A stretch of 23,824 nucleotides of DNA from an uncultured Ruminococcus sp. (GCA_945867875.1 CAMBJF010000013.1:1-23824); one strand, 5' to 3'; shown: positions 6,732 through 13,602, counted from the first letter of the stretch. Made by a program: numbers and translations. Notes: generated from the sequence alone by a model not told the origin.

Positions 6732-7619
6732 ATGATACATCTCCGCATTCCCGCAACAAGCGCAAACCTTGGCGCAGGCTTTGACGCCCTCGGTCTTGCC
6801 CTCAGCTACTACAACTACATAAATATGGAGGAAAGCGACGGCTGCCATATCCGTTCCCTTGACAGCACCGAAGTCCCCACCGACGAATCAAACCTTATCT
6901 ATCATACCGCAAAGACAGTCTACAACATCTGCGGCAAGCCTTTCAAGGGCCTTACCATCGAGCAGACCAACAATATCCCTATGGCAAGAGGTCTTGGAAG
7001 CTCCAGCGCCTGCATAATCGCAGGAGTTGCGGGAGCAAACAAGCTTATGGGCAACCCCCTCTCCCTTGACGAGACCGTTGACCTCGCCGCTCAGATAGAG
7101 GGTCATCCCGACAATACCGCTCCCGCACTTCTCGGGGGAATAGTGACTGCCGTTTTTGACGGAAAGAGCGTTCACTGGGTAAAGCAGGAGGTTTTCACCA
7201 CCCTCAAATTCATCGCCGTTATCCCCGATTTCGAGCTGAAAACTGAAAAGGCAAGAGCCTGCCTGCCAAAGGAAATTTCCCATTCCGATGCAGTTTACAA
7301 CCTTTCAAGAGCGGCTCTTTTCTCTGCCTCTCTCCTTACGGGCAAGTACGAAAATCTCCGCACAGCCGTGAATGACCGTCTCCACCAGCCATACAGAATG
7401 GAGCTTATCCCCCACGCTTCGGACATTTTCGACATTGCCTACACAAACGGCGCATATGCGGCATATCTCAGCGGCGCAGGCCCCACACTTATGACCATCG
7501 TTGATTCCGAAAACAAATACTTCGGCGGCAAAATGCGCTTTGCCCTTGATAATATGGGTCTCACGGGCTGGGAAGTCAGGGAGATGCATATTGATAATCA
7601 GGGCACCTGCGAATGCTGA
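6732..7619 (+). CDS. thrB: Homoserine kinase
   Basis: The 295-residue product is a GHMP kinase that phosphorylates L-homoserine to O-phosphohomoserine in threonine synthesis. The N-terminal IPATSANLGAGFDALGLAL is the homoserine kinase signature, the ATP-binding GHMP motif is PMARGLGSSSACIIAG (about residues 84-99), GHPDN follows (about 128), and the C-terminal GHMP motif is YLSGAGPTLMTI. Length agrees with the family (about 290-310). ATG 6732 is chosen because AAAGGAAAGGAA lies just upstream and the promoter -35 overlaps any longer reading. No thrC or hom gene is nearby; it is transcribed alone from a consensus promoter. Confidence 0.95.
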   Translation: MIHLRIPATSANLGAGFDALGLALSYYNYINMEESDGCHIRSLDSTEVPTDESNLIYHTAKTVYNICGKPFKGLTIEQTNNIPMARGLGSSSACIIAGVAGANKLMGNPLSLDETVDLAAQIEGHPDNTAPALLGGIVTAVFDGKSVHWVKQEVFTTLKFIAVIPDFELKTEKARACLPKEISHSDAVYNLSRAALFSASLLTGKYENLRTAVNDRLHQPYRMELIPHASDIFDIAYTNGAYAAYLSGAGPTLMTIVDSENKYFGGKMRFALDNMGLTGWEVREMHIDNQGTCEC

Positions 7620-7660
7620 CAAAATCATTTACAATGCACACTTCATAGTATAATATTAAC

Positions 7661-7682
7661 AATATCGCTTTGATATTTTTGT
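7661..7682 (+). terminator. Weak A/T hairpin after thrB
   Basis: AATATC (7661-7666) and GATATT (7672-7677) form a 6-bp, A/T-rich stem followed directly by T residues. It is the only terminator candidate between thrB and the NUDIX gene and would be weak. Confidence 0.35.
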
Positions 7683-7730
7683 GCAACATCAACTCACAAA
7701 CAAATTTTTTGTACTTTTTTATAAAAACAC

Positions 7731-7759
7731 AAGACAAAAGCGATTTTTTATGTTATAAT
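7731..7759 (+). promoter_or_regulatory. Extended -10 promoter of NUDIX gene
   Basis: TGTTATAAT (7751-7759) is a consensus extended -10. A poor -35, AAGACA (7731-7736), lies 17 bp upstream of TATAAT. The start codon is about 45 bp downstream. Confidence 0.65.
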
Positions 7760-7804
7760 TATACTAATGTAATATTTATATCCGAAAGGGAGTGTGCAGA
7801 GTAT

Positions 7805-8212
7805 ATGACCTTTGAAAAATCCTGCGGTGCCATAGTTTACCGCAAGCACCACGGGAACACCGAGATACTGCTCATAAAGCATATCAACAGCGGTCACTGG
7901 TCCTTCCCGAAAGGGCATATGGAGCAGGGCGAAAGCGAGACCGAGACCGCTCTTCGGGAAATAAAGGAGGAAACAGGGCTTGATGTCCTCCTTGACCCCA
8001 CGTTCAGGGAAAGCGTGACCTATTTTCCGAGGAAGGACACTCAGAAAGTGGTGGTCTATTTCATAGCCAAGGCAAAGACCTATGACTATACGCCCCAGGA
8101 GGACGAAATAGCCGAGATACGCTGGGTGGACATCGGCTACGCCGCCACAATGCTCACCTATGAGAACGACAAGACCATTGTCAATAAGGCAAGAACGGCA
8201 ATATGTCTGTGA
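7805..8212 (+). CDS. NUDIX hydrolase, Ap4A hydrolase-like
   Basis: The 135-residue product contains a complete NUDIX box (G-x5-E-x7-REUxEExGU) within GHMEQGESETETALREIKEE and the following TGL, preceded by WSFPKGH, a combination typical of asymmetric diadenosine tetraphosphate hydrolases; such enzymes cleave Ap4A to ATP and AMP. Other nucleoside diphosphate-X substrates remain possible. ATG 7805 is used because AAAGGGAG lies about 12 nt upstream and the promoter at 7731-7759 overlaps any longer reading. It is a monocistronic gene between its own promoter and a terminator directly after the stop. Confidence 0.88.
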   Translation: MTFEKSCGAIVYRKHHGNTEILLIKHINSGHWSFPKGHMEQGESETETALREIKEETGLDVLLDPTFRESVTYFPRKDTQKVVVYFIAKAKTYDYTPQEDEIAEIRWVDIGYAATMLTYENDKTIVNKARTAICL

Positions 8213-8217
8213 AGCCG

Positions 8218-8253
8218 TACCGTCAGTTAAAAAAGACTGACGGTATTTTTATT
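8218..8253 (+). terminator. Intrinsic terminator after NUDIX gene
   Basis: A perfect 10-bp stem TACCGTCAGT (8218-8227) with ACTGACGGTA (8236-8245), an 8-nt A-rich loop and a T run. It separates the NUDIX gene from the envelope operon. Confidence 0.92.
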
Positions 8254-8305
8254 TAAATTTTCATATAAAAAAATCAAAAAACCACTTCCATTTTGAAAGT
8301 TAATT

Positions 8306-8314
8306 TGGTATAAT
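8306..8314 (+). promoter_or_regulatory. Extended -10 promoter of the carboxypeptidase operon
   Basis: TGGTATAAT is a consensus extended -10 element about 68 bp before the start codon. No good -35 is seen at 17 bp (TTCCAT at 8286-8291); a TTGAAA at 8293-8298 is too close (10 bp). Extended -10 promoters often tolerate this. Confidence 0.6.
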
Positions 8315-8381
8315 ATAAAGGTGCAGACTTTTTCGTCTAACAAAAGAAAGAAAAAATATTCTGAGAAAGGAACAACTAAAA

Positions 8382-9758
8382 ATGACGCATAGCAAAACTA
8401 AGACCCTGTCGATCATAACAGCCGCCGCAGTGCTGATGAGCCTGCTGTGCACGCTGTTTTCATATACAGCCTCAGCCATAACCTTTACCCCCAACTTCAC
8501 AATTTCAAGCGAAGCGGCGGTAATGATAAACCTTGACAAGGACACTGTGGTCTATTCCAAGAATGCGGACAAGAAAATGTACCCCGCATCGCTTACCAAG
8601 ATAATGACCGCTATGATAGTCCTCGACAATGTGCAGGACCTTGACAATACATACTTTGAAGCCCCCCTTGCGGTGTTCGACGAGCTTTACGGTCAGAACG
8701 CCTCGGCGGTGGGACTTGAAAGGGGCGAGGTAGTTTCCGTCACCGACCTTTTGTATTCACTGATGCTCAAATCCGCCTGTGAATCCGCAGGAATACTTGC
8801 ATATCACGTTGGCGGCGAAAGCACTGCAAATTTCGTTGATATGATGAACGCCAAGGCAAAGGAGATAGGCTGCACGGGCACAAATTTCGTAAATCCCCAC
8901 GGACTTTACGACGACAAGCAGTACACCAATGCAAATGATATGGCGCTGATTGCGGAATATGCCGTAAAAAACTACCCCAAGCTGGTCGAAATAGCCACCA
9001 CTCCCGAATATGATATGCACGCAACCAACGTTCACGAAGAGGGCTGGGCACATATATATCATACAAACAGTATGCTCAACCGCTCCAGCAGCTATTATTA
9101 TCAGTATGCAAAGGGCTTTAAGACGGGAACTCTTGACGAATCGGGCAGAAACCTTGTGACGCTGGGTTCAAGAGACGGCAACAACTACCTTATCGTAACT
9201 CTCGGCTCGCCGATGTACGACGAAAACGGCGAATCCGTATATCTCCATTATGAGGACCACAAAAATCTCTACGAATGGGCATTCGAGAACTTTGAATACA
9301 AGCAGATAGTCCAGTCCAATCAGGAAATAACCGAGCTTCAGGTACGCTTCGGTGAAAACAGCGACTTTGTCCGCCTGGTGACATCGGAAAGCTACAGCTG
9401 TATGTGGCTCAAAACCGTTGATACCTCCCGACTTACCGAGAAGATCGACATTGACCAGAGCTTTTTAAACGAGGACGGAACAATCACCGCTCCCATTTCA
9501 AAGGGTCAGATATTCGGAACATACACCCTCACAATGTCGGGGGAAGAGGTATGCTCAGTTCCACTTGCGGCGCAGGACGATGTGACGCTTTCTCAGCTTG
9601 CATACAGCTGGGATAAGGCAAAGCAGTTCATATCCTCGGGCTGGTTCGTTGCAGCAGCAGCCATTGCCGCCGCCCTTATTGTTATCTACAGCATCATCGT
9701 AGCAGCGTCCAAAAAGAAGAGAAAGCACAGAAAAGTCAGAAGAAAGAGAAAATTCTGA
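8382..9758 (+). CDS. D-Ala-D-Ala carboxypeptidase family protein (S11), variant SAC motif
   Basis: The 458-residue product is a low-molecular-weight penicillin-binding protein that would trim the terminal D-Ala of peptidoglycan stem peptides outside the cell. It has a signal peptide (cleavage predicted after TASA, residue 32), the SxxK motif SLTK (Ser70, Lys73) and KTG (247-249). The second catalytic motif, normally SxN, reads SAC (131-133), Cys replacing the Asn found in almost all family members I know. After the catalytic domain comes a second, beta-rich region (about 310-400), then a C-terminal membrane helix (about 418-440) and a strongly basic tail, so it stays anchored. RBS GAAAGGAAC precedes the ATG. 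It begins a three-gene unit with the BY-kinase-like gene 17 bp downstream. Confidence 0.9.
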   Translation: MTHSKTKTLSIITAAAVLMSLLCTLFSYTASAITFTPNFTISSEAAVMINLDKDTVVYSKNADKKMYPASLTKIMTAMIVLDNVQDLDNTYFEAPLAVFDELYGQNASAVGLERGEVVSVTDLLYSLMLKSACESAGILAYHVGGESTANFVDMMNAKAKEIGCTGTNFVNPHGLYDDKQYTNANDMALIAEYAVKNYPKLVEIATTPEYDMHATNVHEEGWAHIYHTNSMLNRSSSYYYQYAKGFKTGTLDESGRNLVTLGSRDGNNYLIVTLGSPMYDENGESVYLHYEDHKNLYEWAFENFEYKQIVQSNQEITELQVRFGENSDFVRLVTSESYSCMWLKTVDTSRLTEKIDIDQSFLNEDGTITAPISKGQIFGTYTLTMSGEEVCSVPLAAQDDVTLSQLAYSWDKAKQFISSGWFVAAAAIAAALIVIYSIIVAASKKKRKHRKVRRKRKF

Positions 9759-9775
9759 TTGAGGAGAGTCAGGCA

Positions 9776-11047
9776 ATGTCCCGAAAAATAAAAAAGGCTC
9801 TATATCCCCTGCTTGCGGCAGTCATCACGGCTGCCGCCGCAGGGGTTTTCTGCCTTTTTGCGGGTGATGCTCCCGAAAACGCCAGCGCTCTTGTGTATTT
9901 CACCGCTTCCGAAACAGATGAGGGTGTTGTGGACACGGGCATTACCCGAAGTGTTTCGGCTCTCAGAAAAGCGGTTATGAGCGAAGATGTTCTCACCCGT
10001 GCGGGCGATGTTTCGGGGCTTACGGCAAAGGAGCTGAAAGCTGCCATATCCGTTGAAAGGCTTGGCGATACATCGGGAGCGGAAATAACCGTAAGCGGTC
10101 TTGATTCCCCCGAGGAAGCCCCAATAATCCTCATAAATATCCTGAATATCATAAGCGGCAGCGAGGACGTTCCCCCGTTTGAGGTGATATCCTATTTTGA
10201 CAAGACTGCCGCTCCCACAATTCCCCTTGTAACGGTAATGCTCTCCGCAGGACTTACGGGAGCACTTGTCTGCTTCCTTACTCTTTCCCTTTCGGGCAGA
10301 GAGTATCACGAAGCATACCGCCCCGAAAAGGCTGACACGGACAATGATTATCACTACAATCTTTCAATGCAGGAATATATCAAAGATGCCTGCCGCTCAT
10401 CGGTAAACCTTGGCGCACTTCCCCTTTCAGCCCCTGAGGGACTTGACAAAAGCGGATATACCGAAGCCGCAGATCAGCTTATCCGTGCGGGGGGCAGCAA
10501 TAAGCCGAGGGTCATCGCCGTTGCGGCTGACAGCCACACCCCCGCAAAGGGCATATCCCCCGTGACGAAGATAACAGCCTATCTTGCCTGCGCATTTGCG
10601 GAAAAGGGGCATCGTACCGCTGTAATAGAATGCCGTCTCCGCTCCCCCGAAACAGCTGAGTTTTTCAAAATATCAGCCCACGGCGGGCTTACCGATATCA
10701 TCACGGGAAAATGCACCGTCTGGGACGCTCTTGCCATAAATGCACGAAAGGGCGTTGATGTGATATCCGACACAAAGGGTACAAATACATCAAACTCGGT
10801 TTTCACGTCCCCCGAGTATGACCGACTTATCGAATATCTCTCCGCACAGTATGATGCCGTTCTGCTATGTGCCCCGAAAGCCTTTGAGGGCAGCGAGTGG
10901 CAGTGTATTACCAAGCGCTGCACGGGCATTGTCACCGTATGCAGCGAGGACGACATTTCAGCCGATACCGCCAAGGGCATTTTAGGCTTCAAAAGCGGCT
11001 TCACAGCCCTTTGCTCGGTAAAAAAGCCACAGCCCGACAAGCAATAA
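9776..11047 (+). CDS. Two-TM Wzz/BY-kinase-like protein with lost nucleotide-binding motifs
   Basis: The 423-residue product has the outline of a polysaccharide co-polymerase/BY-kinase: membrane helix 1 (about 8-28), a small extracellular domain (about 35-140), membrane helix 2 (about 151-171) and a cytosolic P-loop-like domain (about 240-415). In that domain the order of elements is right but the catalytic residues are gone. The Walker A position reads ADSHTPAKGISPVTK (251-265) with no GxxGxGKST, Walker A' reads VIECRLRSP (283-291) where LLIDADLRRP is expected, and Walker B reads VLLCAPK (362-368) where VIIDTPP is expected. There is no C-terminal tyrosine cluster. It is probably a non-catalytic scaffold or pseudokinase for envelope polysaccharide. 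It lies 17 bp after the carboxypeptidase gene and 9 bp before the esterase gene. Confidence 0.7.
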   Translation: MSRKIKKALYPLLAAVITAAAAGVFCLFAGDAPENASALVYFTASETDEGVVDTGITRSVSALRKAVMSEDVLTRAGDVSGLTAKELKAAISVERLGDTSGAEITVSGLDSPEEAPIILINILNIISGSEDVPPFEVISYFDKTAAPTIPLVTVMLSAGLTGALVCFLTLSLSGREYHEAYRPEKADTDNDYHYNLSMQEYIKDACRSSVNLGALPLSAPEGLDKSGYTEAADQLIRAGGSNKPRVIAVAADSHTPAKGISPVTKITAYLACAFAEKGHRTAVIECRLRSPETAEFFKISAHGGLTDIITGKCTVWDALAINARKGVDVISDTKGTNTSNSVFTSPEYDRLIEYLSAQYDAVLLCAPKAFEGSEWQCITKRCTGIVTVCSEDDISADTAKGILGFKSGFTALCSVKKPQPDKQ

Positions 11048-11056
11048 AGGAGCAGT

Positions 11057-11863
11057 ATGAAAACATTTATTACCCCACTCACCCCGCCATATGAAAAAGC
11101 AGACATTAACGGGGAAAACCTCTCCCCAGCCCTCACCTGCCTTATCCACGATAATGACCCTGACAGGAAATATCCTGCCGTCATAGCTGTCCCCGGCGGC
11201 AGCTATGAGCACTGCTCAAAACGTGAGGGAGAGCCCTGTGCCGCAAGGTGGTATTCCTTTGGATATAATGGCTTTGTCCTTGAATACAGCTGCGTTGACA
11301 AGCCATTCCCCACAGCACTTTTGGAGCTTGCGGCAGCGGTGGAATATATCAGAAAAAATGCCGACGAGCTTCGCTGCGACGGCAATATAATTCTCTGCGG
11401 CTTTTCCGCAGGAGGACATCTGAGTGCAAGTCTCGGCGTGCATTACAAGCGCTATGAGCAGCTTTTTTCGGAGAATATCCGCCCTGACAGAATGGTGCTC
11501 TGCTATCCTGTCATAACCGCAGGAAAATACACCCACCCCCTTTCCGCCAAAAACATTGCCCCCACCGACGAGCTGAAAGTCCTTGCGAGCCTTGAAGATC
11601 ACGTTTCGGACACCACTCCCCCCACGTTCATCTGGCACTGCGCCGATGATAATATCGTCCCCGTGAAAAACAGCCTTATGTTTGCGGAGGCACTTTCGGA
11701 AAATAACATTCCCTTTGAGCTGCACATTTTCCCCAAGGGCGGTCACGGCATTGCGATGTGCGATATCACCACTATCAAGAACAATGACCCAAGGTATATA
11801 AATGATACGGCGGCTGAGTGGTTTGAGCTTGCGCTTCGCTGGGCAAACAGGACAGACGGCTAA
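11057..11863 (+). CDS. Alpha/beta hydrolase, carbohydrate esterase-like
   Basis: The 268-residue product is an alpha/beta hydrolase of the BD-FAE/acetyl-xylan esterase type (DLH/Aes-like). The oxyanion-hole motif is VPGGSYEHCS (about 45-54), the nucleophile elbow is GFSAGGH (Ser116), the acid is in HCADDNIVPV (about 195), and the His in FPKGGHGIAM (about 228). No signal peptide is seen, so it acts in the cytosol, removing acyl groups from sugars or another small ester. RBS AAAGGAG is 6 nt upstream. Being 9 bp after the BY-kinase-like gene, it is probably cotranscribed and may serve the same envelope process; it may equally be a general deacetylase. Confidence 0.85.
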   Translation: MKTFITPLTPPYEKADINGENLSPALTCLIHDNDPDRKYPAVIAVPGGSYEHCSKREGEPCAARWYSFGYNGFVLEYSCVDKPFPTALLELAAAVEYIRKNADELRCDGNIILCGFSAGGHLSASLGVHYKRYEQLFSENIRPDRMVLCYPVITAGKYTHPLSAKNIAPTDELKVLASLEDHVSDTTPPTFIWHCADDNIVPVKNSLMFAEALSENNIPFELHIFPKGGHGIAMCDITTIKNNDPRYINDTAAEWFELALRWANRTDG

Positions 11864-11870
11864 TATATGA

Positions 11871-11908
11871 AAAAAAATTGCTTTTGCCTATTGACAAAGG
11901 CAATTTTT
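11871..11908 (+). terminator. Intrinsic terminator after esterase gene
   Basis: Left arm AAAAATTGCTTTT (11873-11885) pairs with AAAGGCAATTTTT (11896-11908), 13 bp with one G-U pair and a 10-nt loop. The loop and right arm contain the TTGACA of the next promoter, so terminator and promoter physically overlap. The A and T runs make it plausible in both directions. Confidence 0.8.
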
Positions 11909-11918
11909 CTGCTATATT
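11891..11918 (+). promoter_or_regulatory. Promoter of the TetR / ATC-hydrolase unit
   Basis: TTGACA (11891-11896) is followed after 16 bp by TATATT (11913-11918); a second -10 candidate TATAAT (11918-11923) is 21 bp away. The double operator begins at once after the -10, so a bound TetR would cover the start site. Confidence 0.7.
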
Positions 11919-11921
11919 ATA

Positions 11922-11949
11922 ATTACAGCGTAATCAATTACAGTGTAAT
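11922..11949 (+). promoter_or_regulatory. Double palindromic operator for the adjacent TetR
   Basis: Two near-identical 13-bp palindromes, ATTACAGCGTAAT (11922-11934) and ATTACAGTGTAAT (11937-11949), have arms ATTAC/GTAAT and centres 15 bp apart. They lie between the -10 and the TetR start codon (11971). Their form (TTAC-AnN-GTAA) is typical of TetR operators, so autorepression is very likely. Confidence 0.8.
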
Positions 11950-11970
11950 TGATTTTAAAGAGGTGAATTT

Positions 11971-12585
11971 ATGGCGTTAAGAGACCATTCATTGGACGAT
12001 AAAATAACCGCAGCCGCAATGGAGGAGTTTTCGGAAAAGGGCTATATGGGAGCATCGCTCCGAAAGATTGCCGAAAGATCGGGTGTCACCGTGGGCGCTA
12101 TACAAACTCGCTACAAGTCAAAAGGTGAGCTGTTTGCAAGCCTGTTAAAGCCCTTTCTTGACCATATTGAAAAAGCCTTCGGCAATATAAAGGCAGATTA
12201 TTATTCCGAAACGGCAGAAAATACACTCGCTCAGCTCCAAAGCTCTATGCGGTACGAATCTGGAGCGATACTTCACCTTATCTTTGACCATTACAGCGAG
12301 GCCGTGCTGCTGTTATACCGCAGCTCGGGCAGCAGCCTTGAAAATTATTTTGATATGCTTGTGGAAAATAAGATAAGGGAAAGCATTCTGTTTTTTAAAA
12401 ATGCAGGGTACAATAACATTGACGAAAAACTGCTGGGACTTCTGATATCACTGCAATTTGACAGCTACCGCCGAATAGTCAGCGAATGTCCCGACAGGCA
12501 GTGCGCCGAAAAATATATGCAGTCCCTGATGACCTATCATTTGGGCGGCTGGGAAAACCTATTTTATGCACAGGAGGATATGTGA
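11971..12585 (+). CDS. TetR/AcrR family transcriptional regulator
   Basis: The 204-residue product has an N-terminal TetR helix-turn-helix (about residues 8-55: AAMEEFSEKGYMGASLRKIA, then ERSGVTVGAIQTRYKSKGEL) and a helical ligand-binding domain after it. RBS AAAGAGGTG is 6 nt before ATG 11971. It is transcribed from a promoter overlapped by a double palindrome that is almost surely its own operator. Its stop overlaps the start of the ATC-hydrolase-family gene by one base (TGATG), so the regulator probably controls that enzyme. The ligand is unknown. Recognition is by the HTH pattern only; the C-terminal domain is not assignable by eye. Confidence 0.92.
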   Translation: MALRDHSLDDKITAAAMEEFSEKGYMGASLRKIAERSGVTVGAIQTRYKSKGELFASLLKPFLDHIEKAFGNIKADYYSETAENTLAQLQSSMRYESGAILHLIFDHYSEAVLLLYRSSGSSLENYFDMLVENKIRESILFFKNAGYNNIDEKLLGLLISLQFDSYRRIVSECPDRQCAEKYMQSLMTYHLGGWENLFYAQEDM

Positions 12586-13076
12586 TGAAATACAACGGAT
12601 TTTATTATTTTATGTTCAAAAGCTCGATGAAAAAGGTGATAGCAGAAAAATACGGCAGTGAGTATGCCGCAGAAATTATGAAAAAAAGCAAGCAGGTCTA
12701 CCGTGAGCTTGTGGATAAGGCTGAGGATATCGGCGATGATAACCCTATGGCATACAATGAGCTGTTTGCGCTGGTATTCGTTGCGCCGTACATAGCAAGC
12801 GGCAAGAAAATTCCCCCTGAGACTGTGCAGGAAATGATGCGCCGCTCCCTTTATCACATCAAATGGTATTTCGGCAAGACCGATCTGAACACCGAAAAGG
12901 GTAAGGCTGAAAATAAAAAGAACATCGTAAAATACACAAAATGGTACACAGCGGACAAGGAAAAGCAGTACCCAAATTCATTCAAGGTTGATTTTGTGGG
13001 ACAGCCCTATGAGGGTGCCTGCTACTACCGCATAACCCGCTGTCCTATCTGCTCATATGCGGAAAAGCTGGGGTAA
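12585..13076 (+). CDS. ATC hydrolase-family protein (L-2-amino-thiazoline-4-carboxylate hydrolase), N-terminal part before a frameshift
   Basis: The 163-residue reading starts at the ATG overlapping the tetR stop; GGAGG lies 8-12 nt upstream inside tetR. Its sequence, ending YRITRCPICSYAEKLG, fits the ATC_hydrolase family (Pfam PF14196), whose members continue past this Cys-x2-Cys with a Leu-rich segment and a final TLAxGGxxCDF-like motif. Here a TAA follows, but the expected continuation is encoded just downstream in the -1 frame (13073-13210): a single G missing from the GGGG run at 13070-13073 would restore a product of about 208 residues. The named reaction opens the thiazoline ring in Pseudomonas cysteine synthesis; in gut Firmicutes the real substrate is unknown. 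So the gene is probably broken, or the base is a sequencing error. Confidence 0.72.
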   Translation: MKYNGFYYFMFKSSMKKVIAEKYGSEYAAEIMKKSKQVYRELVDKAEDIGDDNPMAYNELFALVFVAPYIASGKKIPPETVQEMMRRSLYHIKWYFGKTDLNTEKGKAENKKNIVKYTKWYTADKEKQYPNSFKVDFVGQPYEGACYYRITRCPICSYAEKLG

Positions 13077-13210
13077 GAGAGCTGATGCCGCTGTTCTGTG
13101 AGCTGGACGAGGTTATGATAACCCTCCAGCACGGCGTTCTCCACCGTCAGCAGACCCTTGCATCCGGTGGCGATTACTGCGATTATTTCATCACGGGTAA
13201 TAAGGAATAA
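13073..13210 (+). pseudogene. Detached C-terminal segment of the ATC hydrolase-family gene
   Basis: From GTA 13073, the -1 frame gives 45 codons to TAA 13208-13210, reading VRELMPLFCELDEVM at the start and QTLASGGDYCDYF near the end. This matches the C-terminal pattern of ATC hydrolase-family proteins and joins smoothly to the frame that stops at 13076. It has no own RBS or promoter. An in-frame ATG at 13085 is unlikely to be used. Confidence 0.7.
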
Positions 13211-13221
13211 TACAAGTCATC

Positions 13222-13245
13222 AAAAAAATTTTGAGAAAATTTTTC
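13222..13245 (+). terminator. A/T-only hairpin after the ATC hydrolase gene
   Basis: AAAAATTTT (13224-13232) and AAAATTTTT (13236-13244) form a 9-bp stem with a GAG loop, ending in T residues. It contains no G-C pairs in the stem and may be a weak terminator of the TetR unit. Confidence 0.35.
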
Positions 13246-13291
13246 CGTGTATCAAAAACCGCCGGAAGCTAATAATAGTATTACGCCAAAG

Positions 13292-13338
13292 TGCACAGGC
13301 ATTTACGGGTTCTTGCTACAAGAACAAATCCCTGTGCA
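13292..13338 (+). ncRNA. Structured leader hairpin upstream of the DUF1540 gene
   Basis: The arms pair in three blocks: TGCACAGG (13292-13299) with CCTGTGCA (13331-13338), ATTT (13301-13304) with AAAT (13326-13329), and GTTCTTG (13309-13315) with CAAGAAC (13319-13325), closed by a 3-nt CTA loop. That is 19 bp with a C-C mismatch and a 4-nt bulge (ACGG). No T run follows, so it is not a terminator. It ends about 25 nt before the RBS of the DUF1540 gene, as a 5'-UTR element or an RNA-binding site would. No known riboswitch class is recognised. Confidence 0.5.
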
Positions 13339-13375
13339 TTTGAGCGATAATATAAATATTTCGGAGGATACGGAA

Positions 13376-13546
13376 ATGACTAAGAATTCTTCTATCAAGT
13401 GCGATGTAACAAGCTGCAAGTACAATCTCGAGAACGAGCACTACTGCTCACTGGAGAGCATCAAGATAGGCACACACGAGGCTAACCCCACAGTTCCCGA
13501 GTGCACCGACTGTATGTCCTTTGTATGTAAGTGCGGCTGTCAGTAA
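13376..13546 (+). CDS. DUF1540 small cysteine-rich protein
   Basis: The 56-residue product has the DUF1540 (PF07561) pattern: IKCDVTSCKYNLENEHYCSL near the N-terminus and ECTDCMSFVCKCGCQ at the end, eight to nine cysteines in all. The family is common in sporulating and gut Clostridia, is likely metal-binding, and has no firm function. The C-terminus here is richer in Cys than the usual single-motif ending. ATG 13376 has TCGGAGG (13361-13367) 8 nt upstream; upstream in-frame readings would run through the leader hairpin. It stands alone, with a terminator about 20 nt after the stop. Confidence 0.85.
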   Translation: MTKNSSIKCDVTSCKYNLENEHYCSLESIKIGTHEANPTVPECTDCMSFVCKCGCQ

Positions 13547-13566
13547 TTATCCGAAACTGAAATGAA

Positions 13567-13602
13567 AAAACGGACATCTGTTTAACAGCAGATGCCCGTT
13601 TT
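13567..13602 (+). terminator. Intrinsic terminator after DUF1540 gene
   Basis: AAAACGGACATCTG (13567-13580) pairs with CAGATGCCCGTTTT (13589-13602), 14 bp with one A-C mismatch and an 8-nt loop, ending in a T run. Confidence 0.88.

Noticed and set aside
7628..7654. Second promoter TTTACA/TATAAT after thrB
   Set aside because: The spacer is only 15 bp and there is no extended -10; the promoter at 7731-7759 is better placed for the NUDIX gene.
13070..13076. Programmed -1 ribosomal frameshifting at CTG GGG TAA
   Set aside because: No X-XXY-YYZ heptamer, no obvious Shine-Dalgarno stimulator or pseudoknot directly after it; a lost G in the homopolymer is simpler. Not fully excluded.
13292..13338. 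Leader hairpin as a terminator
   Set aside because: No T run follows the stem and the RBS and start codon are directly downstream, so it is better read as a leader structure.
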